Notes: generated by a model from the letters alone, not told the origin. A DNA stretch of 64,000 nt from VRUE01 sp963817945 (GCA_963817945.1 CAWFQH010000001.1:771299-835298), one strand, 5' to 3'; counted from the stretch's first letter, positions 42,319 to 50,484 are shown. Translations and numbers: made by a program.

Positions 42319-44139
42319 ATGCGCGTCAGCGCTCGGCTGCCAATCGCAGCGGGGCTGCTTGCCGTGCTCTGCGCTCTGGTGGCGGGCCTCAGCGCCCCGT
42401 ACCGCGCCGAGGCGGTGATCCCGCCGCCCTATACCGGCGGCGAACGGCCGAGCTTCGTCCTGATCCAGACCGACGACCAGACTCTGGACAGCCTGTATGA
42501 GACCTTCACCGCCTTCCCGGGGGCGGCGGAGACCCGGGCGATGCCCAACACGCTCGAACTGATCGCCGATCGGGGGATGACCTTCAATCGCTACTACGTC
42601 CCCTATCCGCTCTGCTGCCCCTCGCGGGTCAGCCTCCTGACCGGCCGCTATGCGCACAACACCGGGGTCAAGGGGAACGTGCAGCCAAACGGCGGCTACT
42701 TCGGCTTCTCCTTCCGCGCGGCGGCGAGCCACAACCTCGCCACCTGGCTGCAGGCCGCCGGCTACCGGACGATCCACGTCGGCAAGTTCCTCAACGGCTA
42801 CGGCGACGAGCCCTACGACACCGGGACCTCTGTACCGCCGGGCTGGGACGCCTGGCACACGGTGGTGAAATCGGACACCCACCACTACTTCTACGGCTAC
42901 ACGCTGAACGACAACGGCCAGCTCAACGGGCCGCTGGGGGACTCCGGCTCCTGGGAAACGCGCGAATTCAACGTCCGCGACGACATCGGCTGCCCTTTTG
43001 CGCCGCTCAACGGCCTGCCCTGCCACTACCTGACCGACACCCTCACCAACGTCGCCACGACCGAGATGCTGGGGACCTCGCCCGAACAGCCCTTCTTCCT
43101 CCAGCTCGACTACAACGCCCCGCACGGCGACTTCCGCCGGCCGGCCGGCCCCGAGCCAGCGCCACGTCACTACGACTGGTTCAAGGGAGCGCGGCACCCC
43201 CATGACCGCTCCGAAGGGTTCGACGAGGGCAACGTCACCGACAAGCCCCGCTTCATCCGCGATGCCCCGCACCTAACGCCGACCGAGAAGAAGGTGTACC
43301 GCACCTACTACCAGAAGCAGCTCGAGTCGCTGCGCTCCGTCGACGATGGCGTCAAGCAGGTGATCCAGGCCCTGGGACAGATGGGCCGGCTGCGCAACAC
43401 CTACGTCATCTTCACCTCCGACAACGGCTTCTTCTTCGGCGAGCACCGCCTCCTGGGGGGCAAGTTCCTCGCCTACGAGCCAGCCACCCACATGCCGTTC
43501 CTGATCCGCGGTCCCGGGATCCAGCAAGACAGCGCGACCGGCGAGCTGGTGGCGAACGTCGACATCGCCCCAACCGTGCTGGAACTGGCCGGCGCCGAAG
43601 CCGATAAGAGCGTCGACGGACGTTCGCTCGTCCCCTATCTCGAAGATCCCGAACTGCGCAGCCGGCGTCCGATCCTCTTCGAGTCCTTCGTCGAGACCAG
43701 CGACGTGGAAGCACAGGGACAGATCTCCGCGGTGCCGACGAGCGACGGTGCTACCGCGACGGCCTCCCGGGGATCAGGCAAGGCTACGGCCTCGCTGCTG
43801 GCCCCGCCCAAGGACTACGCAGGGATCCGCCTCGGCCCCTACAAGTACATCGCCTGGCCGAGCGGCGAGAAGGAGCTCTACAACATCAACCGCGACCCCT
43901 ACGAGCTGAACTCGCTGCACGAGGTCCCGAACTTCTTCCCGATCCGAAACTTTCTGCACCGGCAGATGAAGCGGCTGCTCGACTGCGACGGCAGGATCTG
44001 CCGCGAAACGACGCCGAAACTGCCGCTGACCCGGATCGAGTTCCAGCGCCTGCAGGCCCAGAAACAGCGCGAAGTGCGCGAACGAGAACGGCAGCGGGAA
44101 AAGGAACGGCGCGAACGAGAACGAGCGCGGCAGCGGTAG
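42319..44139 (+). CDS. Secreted sulfatase (N-acetylglucosamine-6-sulfatase-like)
   Basis: About 606 residues starting at the methionine that begins the signal peptide (MRVSARLPIAAGLLAVL, cleavage near YRAEA). ATGs at 42259 and 42295 are alternatives. The active-site CCPSR (C-x-P-S-R) would be converted to formylglycine by FGE. IQTDDQT supplies the first Ca-binding aspartates, with GKFLNGYG, SDNGFFFGEHRL and GGKFLAYEPATHMPFLIRG following. Such enzymes remove sulfate from glycans such as heparan-type or other sulfated polysaccharides, which would supply sulfate or expose carbon. The C-terminus ends in a highly charged Arg/Glu coil (from about residue 570). An FGE gene is not in the window. Confidence 0.85.
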   Translation: MRVSARLPIAAGLLAVLCALVAGLSAPYRAEAVIPPPYTGGERPSFVLIQTDDQTLDSLYETFTAFPGAAETRAMPNTLELIADRGMTFNRYYVPYPLCCPSRVSLLTGRYAHNTGVKGNVQPNGGYFGFSFRAAASHNLATWLQAAGYRTIHVGKFLNGYGDEPYDTGTSVPPGWDAWHTVVKSDTHHYFYGYTLNDNGQLNGPLGDSGSWETREFNVRDDIGCPFAPLNGLPCHYLTDTLTNVATTEMLGTSPEQPFFLQLDYNAPHGDFRRPAGPEPAPRHYDWFKGARHPHDRSEGFDEGNVTDKPRFIRDAPHLTPTEKKVYRTYYQKQLESLRSVDDGVKQVIQALGQMGRLRNTYVIFTSDNGFFFGEHRLLGGKFLAYEPATHMPFLIRGPGIQQDSATGELVANVDIAPTVLELAGAEADKSVDGRSLVPYLEDPELRSRRPILFESFVETSDVEAQGQISAVPTSDGATATASRGSGKATASLLAPPKDYAGIRLGPYKYIAWPSGEKELYNINRDPYELNSLHEVPNFFPIRNFLHRQMKRLLDCDGRICRETTPKLPLTRIEFQRLQAQKQREVRERERQREKERRERERARQR

Positions 44140-44228
44140 GAGCGGGAGTCCCCCCGCCCGGACAAACGCCGGCCTAATTAGGCCGGCGTTTTGAGTATCC
44201 GCCCGTTCGGGAGGACTCCCGCTCCTAC
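44136..44228. terminator. Composite palindromic terminator element, copy 1 (convergent gene ends)
   Basis: The core is a perfect 28-base palindrome (44164-44191, AAACGCCGGCC arms) preceded by CCCGGAC and followed by TTGAGTATCCGCCCGTTCG. Outside are 16-base perfect inverted arms (44136-44151 and 44213-44228). They contain the sulfatase stop codon on the left and the biotin carboxylase stop codon on the right. It is well placed to end both convergent transcripts. The core recurs near 46.07 and 55.11 kb but the outer arms do not. Confidence 0.8.
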
Positions 44229-45991
44229 TCGATGACGGCCAAGATGTCGCCGCCTGTAACGGCTGCGCCCTCAGCGACGTTTAGGGCGGTGACCTTGCCG
44301 GAGCGGTGGGCGGCGATCTCGTTCTCCATCTTCATCGCCTCGATCACGCAGATTAGGTCGCCCTCCGAGACCTCGGCGCCCTGCTCGACCGCCACCTTGA
44401 GCACCGTCCCCTGCAGCGGCGAAGGCAGCGACTCGCTGGAGGCGCTGGCGGCGCCACCGGACTTGCGCTCGCGTTTTGGCGGTTTGCGACCGCTCGCCGC
44501 CGCGCCGGGATTGCCAACGGCGGCGACCGCCTCGCCCAGCACCTTGACGTCGAAGAGCTTGCCGGAGACCTCGACTTTGTAGTCGCGGGCAACGACCTCG
44601 GTCGCGCCTTCCTCGGGCGCGGGCGCGGCGGCCTCCTCGGGGGCCGTCGTCTTCAGCCACTTCTTGTCTTCCATCAAGTCGCGGCAGGTCTCGCCCCGAG
44701 CCCACTGCTCGGTCGCCAGGATCGCCTTGTGGAAGGGGATCAGCGTCGTAAGGCCGCCGACCTCGTACTCGTCGAGCGCCCGCAGCATGCGGCGCGTCGC
44801 GTGCTCGCGGTCGACGTCCCAGACGATCAGCTTGGCCACCATCGGGTCGTACATCGGCGTCACCTCGGAGCCGGCCTCGACCCCCGAGTCGACGCGGACG
44901 CCGGGGCCAGCCGGCTCGCGGTAGGTGGAGATCGCACCCGGCGCCGGGGCGAAGTTCTTGTGGGCCGCCTCGGCGTTGATCCGGCACTCGATCGCGTGGC
45001 CGCGCAGCTCGACGTCGTCCTGGGCGACCGAGAGCGTCTCGCCGGCGGCAACGAGGACCTGCTCGCGGACGATGTCGATGCCGGTGACCATCTCGGTTAC
45101 GCAGTGCTCGACCTGCACCCGCGTGTTCATCTCGAGGAAGAAGTACTCGTCGCCGACCTGCATTCCCTCGACCGTGCCGGCGCCGCGGTAGCCGACCGCC
45201 GCTGCGGCGTCGGTGGCGATCTTGCCGATCCGGTCGCGCATCGCCTCGTCGACTTGCGGCCCCGGTGCCTCCTCGATCACCTTCTGGTGGCGACGCTGCA
45301 GCGAGCAGTCACGCTCGCCGAGGTGGATCACGCTGCCGTGCGAGTCGGCCAGGACCTGGACCTCGACGTGGCGCGGATCTTCGAGGTAGCGCTCAACGTA
45401 GACGCGGGAGTCGGAGAAGAACTTCTCGCCTTCGCGGGCGGCCCCCTCGAAGGCCTCCTCGAGGTCGTCCGGGGTCATCGCCACGCGGAAGCCCTTGCCA
45501 CCGCCGCCGCCGGCGGCCTTGCAGGCGACCGGGTAGCCGGCGTCTTCGGCTTGCTGCCTGGCGGCCGCTACGTCTTTCGCGGGCTCGGTCGCACCGGGGA
45601 CGATCGGGACCCCCGCCTCGGCCATGATCTCGCGGGCTCGCGTCTTTGAGCCCATTGCTTCGATCGCCTCCGGCGGCGGGCCGATGAAGACGATGCCGGC
45701 CTCGGCGCAGGCGCGGGCGAAGTCGGCGTTCTCGGCGAGAAACCCGTAGCCGGGGTGGATCGCCTCGGCGCCGGCCTGCTTAGCGGTATCGATGATCTTG
45801 AGGACGTTCAGGTAGCTCTCGGCCGGCACAGCCGGCCCGATCAGAAACGCCTCGTCAGCCTCGCGTACATGGGGCGCGTCGCGGTCGATCTCCGAATAAA
45901 CGGCGACGGACCCAATGCCCATCTCCTTCAGCGTGCGGGCCACACGGATCGCAATCTCGCCGCGGTTGGCTATTAAGACCTTCTCGAACAT
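44225..45991 (-). CDS. Biotin carboxylase with fused biotin carboxyl carrier domain (acyl-CoA carboxylase alpha subunit)
   Basis: 588 residues from the MFEKVLIANRGEIA methionine; the open frame extends further upstream into the palindromic element and is rejected. The biotin carboxylase has GGGGGKGFR (ATP-grasp glycine loop), EMNTRVQVEHCVTEMVTG and VEGMQVG. A ~90-residue Ala/Pro/Glu linker leads to the BCCP domain with the biotinylated lysine in VIEAMKMENEI. It forms carboxybiotin for acetyl- or propionyl-CoA carboxylase. No carboxyltransferase subunit is in the window, so its partner is encoded elsewhere. It is flanked on both sides by copies of the palindromic element. Confidence 0.9.
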   Translation of the reverse strand: MFEKVLIANRGEIAIRVARTLKEMGIGSVAVYSEIDRDAPHVREADEAFLIGPAVPAESYLNVLKIIDTAKQAGAEAIHPGYGFLAENADFARACAEAGIVFIGPPPEAIEAMGSKTRAREIMAEAGVPIVPGATEPAKDVAAARQQAEDAGYPVACKAAGGGGGKGFRVAMTPDDLEEAFEGAAREGEKFFSDSRVYVERYLEDPRHVEVQVLADSHGSVIHLGERDCSLQRRHQKVIEEAPGPQVDEAMRDRIGKIATDAAAAVGYRGAGTVEGMQVGDEYFFLEMNTRVQVEHCVTEMVTGIDIVREQVLVAAGETLSVAQDDVELRGHAIECRINAEAAHKNFAPAPGAISTYREPAGPGVRVDSGVEAGSEVTPMYDPMVAKLIVWDVDREHATRRMLRALDEYEVGGLTTLIPFHKAILATEQWARGETCRDLMEDKKWLKTTAPEEAAAPAPEEGATEVVARDYKVEVSGKLFDVKVLGEAVAAVGNPGAAASGRKPPKRERKSGGAASASSESLPSPLQGTVLKVAVEQGAEVSEGDLICVIEAMKMENEIAAHRSGKVTALNVAEGAAVTGGDILAVIE

Positions 45992-46021
45992 CGGGGGCGG
46001 CAGTCTATTCATGCGGGGGGC

Positions 46022-46110
46022 GGGGATGGGGGTGTCCACACCCGGACAAACAGCGGCTTAATCAAGCCGCTGTTTTGAGTATCCGCCCGTTCGAGGACAC
46101 CCCCATCCCC
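46022..46110. repeat. Composite palindromic element, copy 2 (in a divergent intergenic region)
   Basis: It has the same core as copy 1: CCCGGACAAAC, a 12-bp stem (46048-46059 with 46064-46075), then TTGAGTATCCGCCCGTTCGA. Outer arms are 16-base perfect inverted repeats (46022-46037 and 46095-46110) unrelated to those of copy 1. Unlike the other copies it lies between two divergently starting genes, where a terminator is unexpected. It may be a mobile or structural repeat, or insulate two promoters. Confidence 0.75.
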
Positions 46111-46137
46111 TCCTATCGTCCGACTAGGGTGCCGTCC

Positions 46138-46947
46138 ATGCTGATCGAGCTCCAGAGCCATTCGACGGTCTCCGACGGGCAGCTGGCGCCCGCCGCGGTC
46201 GTGGAAGAAGCTGCAAAAGCCGGTGTGACCACCCTGGCGCTGTCGGATCACGACGCGATCGCGGGGGTGGCCGAGGCGCAGGAGGCGGCGGAGCGGGTCG
46301 GGATCGAGCTGGTGCCGGCGATCGAGATGTCGTGCGTCCACGAGTACGCCGAAGACCTGCACGTCTGCGGCTACTGGGTCGACCTGGCGAAGATCGCGCC
46401 CGCCTGCGAGCGGGCGCAGCACGAGCGCGTCGCGCGTGCGGGTGAGATCGTCGAGAAGTTGCGCGCCGAGGGCTTCGACTTGCACCTGGAGGACGCCGTG
46501 CGGGAGGCCGGCGACGCGCTCTCGATCGGCCGTCCCCACATCGCCCGCGCCGCGGGTGCGACGGATGATCTCGGCCCCTTTTTCGAGCAGTACCTGGTGC
46601 CGGGCGCCAAGGCCTTCGTCCCACGGCGCTGGCCGACCGCCGAGCAGGCGGTCGAGCTGATCAAGCAGGCCGGTGGCGTCGCCGTCGTCGCCCACCCCTA
46701 CTGGGACATCTCCGACCCCGCCGAGGTCGACGACCTGATCCGCGCGCTTCCCGTCGACGGCGTCGAGACCTTCTACCCGACCCACAGCCGCGAGCAGACC
46801 GCCCACCTACTGCAGCTATGTGAGGAGCTCGACCTCATCTCGACCGCCTCCTCGGATTACCACGGGCCGACCCACAAGACCTTCGCGAAGTTCGGCGCCT
46901 ACAACACCTACGACCTCGCCGAGCCGCAGGTGCCGCCGAGGCCCTAG
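46138..46947 (+). CDS. PHP-domain phosphoesterase
   Basis: 269 residues from the ATG at 46138; an earlier in-frame methionine lies inside the palindromic element. ELQSHSTVSDG (first metal histidines), LALSDHDAIAG, IEMSCVHE, VVAHPYW and SSDYHGPTHK are the four PHP metal motifs. Stand-alone PHP proteins of this size (YciV/TrpH-like) are 3',5'-bisphosphate nucleotidases or 5'-3' exonucleases, so a nucleic-acid or pAp-related role is likely. That would fit the sulfate assimilation genes 8 kb downstream, but this is inference. Confidence 0.85.
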   Translation: MLIELQSHSTVSDGQLAPAAVVEEAAKAGVTTLALSDHDAIAGVAEAQEAAERVGIELVPAIEMSCVHEYAEDLHVCGYWVDLAKIAPACERAQHERVARAGEIVEKLRAEGFDLHLEDAVREAGDALSIGRPHIARAAGATDDLGPFFEQYLVPGAKAFVPRRWPTAEQAVELIKQAGGVAVVAHPYWDISDPAEVDDLIRALPVDGVETFYPTHSREQTAHLLQLCEELDLISTASSDYHGPTHKTFAKFGAYNTYDLAEPQVPPRP

Positions 46948-46979
46948 CTTGCCGAGCCTCCACCAGGGCGGGCCGTCTA

Positions 46980-46993
46980 TTAGGGTGCCCTAA
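46980..46993 (+). promoter_or_regulatory. DtxR-type iron box 1 (TTAGGGTGCCCTAA)
   Basis: A perfect interrupted palindrome, with TTAGGG and CCCTAA half-sites around two bases. Only two bases separate it from the ATG of the DUF2470 gene, so either the transcript is nearly leaderless or the promoter overlaps the box. The identical 14-mer recurs at 50407. It matches the TTAGG/CCTAA halves of the DtxR/IdeR consensus. Confidence 0.75.
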
Positions 46994-46995
46994 CT

Positions 46996-47295
46996 ATGAA
47001 GGCCGAAGATCCCGTCAGTCGGGGCGCCGCCCGGGCGATCGCCCACCTCAACGACGACCACGCCGATGCACTCCTGGCGATGGCGCAAGCCCTCGGCGGC
47101 AAGCCCGAGGCAACCTCGGCTCGCTGCCTCGACGCCGATCGCACCGGTCTTGACCTGGCGGTGGCGACGCCGGCCGGAAAGGTCGCCGTGCGCATCCCCT
47201 ACCTGGAGCCGATCGAGAGCCCAGAGGGCCTGCGCAAGGCGACGGTCGGGCTCGCTCGTCACGCCCGCGCCAAGCTGCGGGATAACAATCCTTGA
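46996..47295 (+). CDS. DUF2470 domain protein (HugZ C-terminal-like), first gene of heme operon
   Basis: 99 residues consisting only of a DUF2470 domain: AIAHLNDDHADALLAMAQ and LDADRTGLDLAV. In HugZ-type heme oxygenases and PPOX proteins this domain sits at the C-terminus and its histidine-rich helix (HLNDDHAD) contributes to heme handling. Here it stands alone, without a split-barrel partner. The iron box abutting its start codon and the heme genes that follow suggest it buffers or delivers heme or iron in the cytoplasm. That role is inferred from context only. Confidence 0.75.
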   Translation: MKAEDPVSRGAARAIAHLNDDHADALLAMAQALGGKPEATSARCLDADRTGLDLAVATPAGKVAVRIPYLEPIESPEGLRKATVGLARHARAKLRDNNP

Positions 47296-47307
47296 GCTAT
47301 TCGGCTA

Positions 47308-47341
47308 CCCTAATTAGGGAAACCTAATTAGGGAGCCCTAA
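47308..47341 (+). promoter_or_regulatory. Tandem DtxR-type iron boxes 2 and 3
   Basis: Two adjacent boxes, TTAGGGAAACCTAA (47314-47327) and TTAGGGAGCCCTAA (47328-47341), follow a perfect CCCTAATTAGGG palindrome (47308-47319), giving overlapping half-sites over 34 bases. This array lies between the DUF2470 gene and the monooxygenase gene and probably regulates a second promoter of the heme operon. Tandem boxes suggest cooperative binding of several DtxR dimers. Confidence 0.8.
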
Positions 47342-47371
47342 CTGCCGGGCTCACTCGAAAGGAGCGGGTCC

Positions 47372-47677
47372 TTGGTAGTCACGATGAATGTCGTCCAGGT
47401 GAAGGAGGAGCGCCGGGAGGCGTTCGAACGCGCCTTCCTCGGCCGCGAGAGCCACGTCCACAAAGCGGACGGCTTCGCTGGCTTCGAGCTGTTGCGGCGC
47501 GAAGGCGAGGGCGCCGGTGAGTACATAGTCCTTAGCCGCTGGGAGAGCGAGGAGGCGTTCAGGGCGTGGGTCGACAGCGACCTCTTCAAGCTCAGCCACC
47601 GCCACGCCGACGGCGAGCTTGCCCACGGCAGCGAGCTGCGCCTCTACGAGGTGATCGACACCAAGGTGCCGGCCTAG
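47372..47677 (+). CDS. Antibiotic biosynthesis monooxygenase (IsdG/HmoA-like heme-degrading enzyme)
   Basis: 101 residues from a TTG start seven bases after AAAGGAG; an ATG four codons later is poorly spaced from it. The dimeric alpha/beta-barrel monooxygenase fold is visible: MNVVQVKEERREAFERAF, FAGFELLRRE, YIVLSRWESEEAFRAWV and a C-terminal YEVIDTKV. The heme-binding/catalytic Asn, Trp and His of IsdG/MhuD-type enzymes are matched by N (MNVV), W (SRWES) and H (FKLSHRHADG). It would open imported heme to release iron. Its place directly before heme ABC transporter genes and after iron boxes supports this. Confidence 0.82.
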   Translation: MVVTMNVVQVKEERREAFERAFLGRESHVHKADGFAGFELLRREGEGAGEYIVLSRWESEEAFRAWVDSDLFKLSHRHADGELAHGSELRLYEVIDTKVPA

Positions 47678-47679
47678 CG

Positions 47680-48555
47680 ATGGGGCGCCTCCTTGACGGC
47701 ATGCGCATGAGAGGCGCCGTGCTGGGGGTCTTCGCGCTTGCTGTGCTTGCCCTGGCTCCGGCCGCGCAGGCGGCGCCGCAGCGGATCGTCGCGCTGACGC
47801 CATTCGGCGCCAACACCCTGGTCAAGCTCGGCGTCGAGCCGGTCGGAATCGGGCAGACCCTCGGCGGCCAGGAACGCTTCTCGCCGAAGCTGGAGGACGT
47901 CGAGGTGCTGCCCCTCTCGCATCCCAATGGCCCCAACCTCGAGCAGCTCGCCTCGCTCGATCCCGACCTCGTCCTCTCCTCGCCGACCTGGGCAAAAGGC
48001 AACGAGTCGATGGAGGACCTCGGGATCCGAGTCCTCGTCCGCGAGCCGCGCAGCGTCGGCAGCGCCTTCTCCCAGACGCTGGCGATCGGCGGCCTGGTCG
48101 GCAAGCGCGAGCGGGCGCGGGCGTTGGTCAAGGCGATGAAGAAAGGTGTGGCGGCGGCGCGGCGGCGGATCGAGGAGCGGCCGACGGTGATGCTGATCCT
48201 CGGCGTCGGTCGCACCCCCTTCACCTTCCTCACCAACAGCTGGGCCGGCGACCTGGTGACCAAGGCTGGAGGCAAGCTGCTGACCGGCGGGGTCGAGTCC
48301 AGCTCCGGCTTCGAGCGGATCTCCGACGAGGTCGTGGTCGCCGAGGACCCCGACGTGATCGTCGCCGTGCCGCACGCCAACGAGGAGGACATCCCCAGCC
48401 TGACCGAGTACCTGCGCACGAACCCGGCCTGGGCGAGCACCTCGGCGGTGCGCAACGGCCGTATCCACATCTCCGTCGACAACTCGCTGCTGCAGGCCGG
48501 CACCGACATCGCCCGCACGATCCGCAAGGTTCGCCGCATCTACCTCGAGAACTGA
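47680..48555 (+). CDS. hmuT: Heme ABC transporter substrate-binding protein (HmuT-like), exported without lipobox
   Basis: 291 residues. The signal peptide ends APAAQA-AP at about residue 32 and contains no lipobox cysteine, unlike almost all substrate-binding proteins of monoderm bacteria. The mature part is a class III (cobalamin/heme/siderophore) binding fold with two small domains joined by a long helix: RIVALTPFGANTLVKLGVEPVG, LASLDPDLVLSS, GGKLLTGG and DPDVIVAVPH. It should collect heme outside the membrane and hand it to HmuUV. How it is retained at the surface is unclear. Three bases separate it from the permease gene. Confidence 0.82.
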   Translation: MGRLLDGMRMRGAVLGVFALAVLALAPAAQAAPQRIVALTPFGANTLVKLGVEPVGIGQTLGGQERFSPKLEDVEVLPLSHPNGPNLEQLASLDPDLVLSSPTWAKGNESMEDLGIRVLVREPRSVGSAFSQTLAIGGLVGKRERARALVKAMKKGVAAARRRIEERPTVMLILGVGRTPFTFLTNSWAGDLVTKAGGKLLTGGVESSSGFERISDEVVVAEDPDVIVAVPHANEEDIPSLTEYLRTNPAWASTSAVRNGRIHISVDNSLLQAGTDIARTIRKVRRIYLEN

Positions 48556-48558
48556 ACC

Positions 48559-49542
48559 TTGGCGCGCCGCACGCTCGTCTTCGCGGCGCTGGTCGTCGCC
48601 CTCCTCGCAGCGGTCGTCGCCTCGCTCGCGCTCGGCGCCGTCAACATCCCCTTCGCCGAGACGATCGACGTCATCCTCGGCAATGGGGGCGGCGGGCCCA
48701 ACCAGCAGATTGTCGAGACGCTGCGGCTGCCGCGCACGGTCGAGGCGCTGGTCGTCGGCGCGGCACTCGGGATCGCCGGCGCGATCCTGCAGGGGGCCCT
48801 CGCCAACCCGCTCGCCTCGCCGGACGTGATTGGGGTTACCGGCGGCGCCGGCTTCGGCGCGATCCTGATCATCATCCTCTTCCCCGGCTCGATCGCGCTG
48901 CTGCCGGTCGGCGCCCTGGCCTTCGGTCTGCTCGCCGCGGCGCTGGTCTTCGCAATCGCCTGGTCGGGGGCCAACCGTGGCTCGACCGGCAAGGTGATCC
49001 TGGCCGGGATCGCGATCCTTTCCCTCTTCACCGCTGCCACCACCGGCCTGCTCGCGGCCTACCCGGAGCGGGCCCCTTCGGCGATCTTCTTCATCGCCGG
49101 CGGCCTCACCTCGAGCGGCTGGGACGAGCTGGAGACGATCTGGCCCTACTTCGCGGTCGGTTTCGCCTTCGCGCTGCTGCTGATCCGCCCGCTCGACCGG
49201 CTCGCCCTCGGCGACGATGTCGCCGCCTCGCTCGGCTCGCGACCCCACTTGATCAGGCTCGGCGCCGCCGTGGGGGCTGCCCTGCTGGCGGCGGCCTCGG
49301 CGGCTATCGCCGGCCTGCTCGGCTTCCTCGGCCTGGTCGTCCCGCACGTGGTTCGGATGGCCGGCGGCACCTCCAGCCACACCTTCGTCGTCCCTGCCTC
49401 GGCGCTGGGCGGCGCCGCACTGCTGACGGCGGGCGACACTCTTGCCCGCACCCTGCGCGCTCCGATCGAGATGCCCGTCGGGCCGTTCATGGTCGTGCTT
49501 GGCGTGCCGCTCTTCCTCTGGCTGCTGCGGAAGGCCGTCTGA
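48559..49542 (+). CDS. hmuU: Heme ABC transporter permease (FecCD/HmuU family)
   Basis: 327 residues from TTG. About ten hydrophobic helices, with LRLPRTVEALVVGAALGIAGAILQGALANPLASPDVIGVTGGAG-type sequence (the family hallmark, from about residue 55) and GLLGFLGLVVPHVVRMAGG (EAA-like coupling loop, about residue 253). It forms the membrane channel with HmuV. It follows hmuT by three bases and overlaps the ATPase gene by one base, so the three are tightly coupled. Confidence 0.88.
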   Translation: MARRTLVFAALVVALLAAVVASLALGAVNIPFAETIDVILGNGGGGPNQQIVETLRLPRTVEALVVGAALGIAGAILQGALANPLASPDVIGVTGGAGFGAILIIILFPGSIALLPVGALAFGLLAAALVFAIAWSGANRGSTGKVILAGIAILSLFTAATTGLLAAYPERAPSAIFFIAGGLTSSGWDELETIWPYFAVGFAFALLLIRPLDRLALGDDVAASLGSRPHLIRLGAAVGAALLAAASAAIAGLLGFLGLVVPHVVRMAGGTSSHTFVVPASALGGAALLTAGDTLARTLRAPIEMPVGPFMVVLGVPLFLWLLRKAV

Positions 49543-50381
49543 TGAAGGTCGCTTCCTTGCGCGCCGTTTCGCCGTTGCTTGACGAGCCGCTGCTGAAGGC
49601 ATCGGGAGTCGAGGTGGAGATCGGCGGCACGCCGATCCTGCGCGGCGCCGACCTGCAACTCGATGGCGGCCAGCTGGTCGCGGTCGTGGGACCCAACGGC
49701 GCCGGCAAGTCGACCCTGGTCCGAGCGGTGTCCGGCCTGCAGGCGACTTCAGGCGGAACCGTCCTCTGGTCGGGACGCAACGTAAGCGAGATGCGTGGGC
49801 GCGAGCTGGCCCGCGCCCGCGCCTTCGTCCCACAGCGGATGCCGGTGCCCGTCGGGGTTGGTGTCCGCGAAGCGGTGACGATCGGCCGCTCCTCCCACCT
49901 GCGCCCACTGCGCCGGCTGACCGGCGAGGACCGCGACGCGGTCGCAGCGGCGATGGAGCGCGCCGGCGTCGCCGCCTTCGCCGAGCGAGCTCTGACCACC
50001 CTCTCCGGCGGCGAGCTGCAGCGGGTCCAGATCGCGATCGGCCTCGCCCAGGAGGCGCCGGTGCTGATCGCCGACGAGCCCACCTCGCAGCTCGACCTCG
50101 GCGCGACCGTCGGGATCGCGACGCTGCTGCGAGGGCTTGCCGACGACGGGCTCGCCGTTCTGCTCGTGGTCCACGACCTGGCCCTCGCGACCGCCGTCGC
50201 CGATGCCACGGTGATCGTCTCCGCGGGGCGCACGGTTGCGGCCGGCCCGCCCGCATCCGTCCTCAGCGCCGACCGCCTGGCGGAGATCTGGAAGGCCGAC
50301 GCCCGGCTCAGCGAGCACGACGGCAGGACGGCGCTCCATGTCGCCTGGCTCGACCCTACGACAGGCGTTAGCGCTCTTTAA
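49542..50381 (+). CDS. hmuV: Heme ABC transporter ATP-binding protein (HmuV-like)
   Basis: 279 residues. Walker A GPNGAGKST at about 50-58, Q-loop QRMPVP, signature TLSGGELQR, Walker B VLIADEPTSQLDL and switch VVHDLALA are complete. The spacing fits the FecE/HmuV group of iron-chelate/heme importers. Hydrolysis of ATP drives heme transfer from HmuT through HmuU. The gene is followed by a 103-base gap containing another iron box before the HtaA genes. Confidence 0.88.
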   Translation: MKVASLRAVSPLLDEPLLKASGVEVEIGGTPILRGADLQLDGGQLVAVVGPNGAGKSTLVRAVSGLQATSGGTVLWSGRNVSEMRGRELARARAFVPQRMPVPVGVGVREAVTIGRSSHLRPLRRLTGEDRDAVAAAMERAGVAAFAERALTTLSGGELQRVQIAIGLAQEAPVLIADEPTSQLDLGATVGIATLLRGLADDGLAVLLVVHDLALATAVADATVIVSAGRTVAAGPPASVLSADRLAEIWKADARLSEHDGRTALHVAWLDPTTGVSAL

Positions 50382-50406
50382 TTCCTACTGTGTTAGTGTG
50401 GATTTA

Positions 50407-50420
50407 TTAGGGTGCCCTAA
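50407..50420 (+). promoter_or_regulatory. DtxR-type iron box 4 (TTAGGGTGCCCTAA)
   Basis: This is identical to box 1, located 65 bases before the ATG of the first HtaA gene and just after a relatively AT-rich stretch (TTTAATTCCTACTGTGTTAG) that could hold the promoter. It implies that the surface heme-binding and motor genes have their own iron-repressed promoter in addition to readthrough from hmuTUV. Confidence 0.8.
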
Positions 50421-50484
50421 TTCAAGGGCGCCGAAGCAGCGCACAGTGCCGGGTGCGCAGAAGAGGACAGGAGGCTCCTCCCGA

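Noticed and set aside
42319..44139. Sulfatase considered part of the sulfate assimilation operon
   Set aside because: It is 11 kb away, on the opposite strand and separated by the heme operon; only a loose metabolic link can be argued.
44164..44191. Hairpin cores considered as CRISPR repeats
   Set aside because: Only three copies, kilobases apart and in both orientations, with no spacer array or cas genes.
47674..50256. 860-codon open frame antisense to hmuTUV
   Set aside because: Its translation is low-complexity Arg/Gly/Asp sequence typical of the mirror frame of GC-rich genes, while the plus-strand genes carry all ABC transporter motifs.
47680..50381. ABC transporter considered as cobalamin or siderophore importer
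   Set aside because: The fold alone allows it, but HtaA proteins, a heme-degrading monooxygenase and DUF2470 in the same run favour heme.
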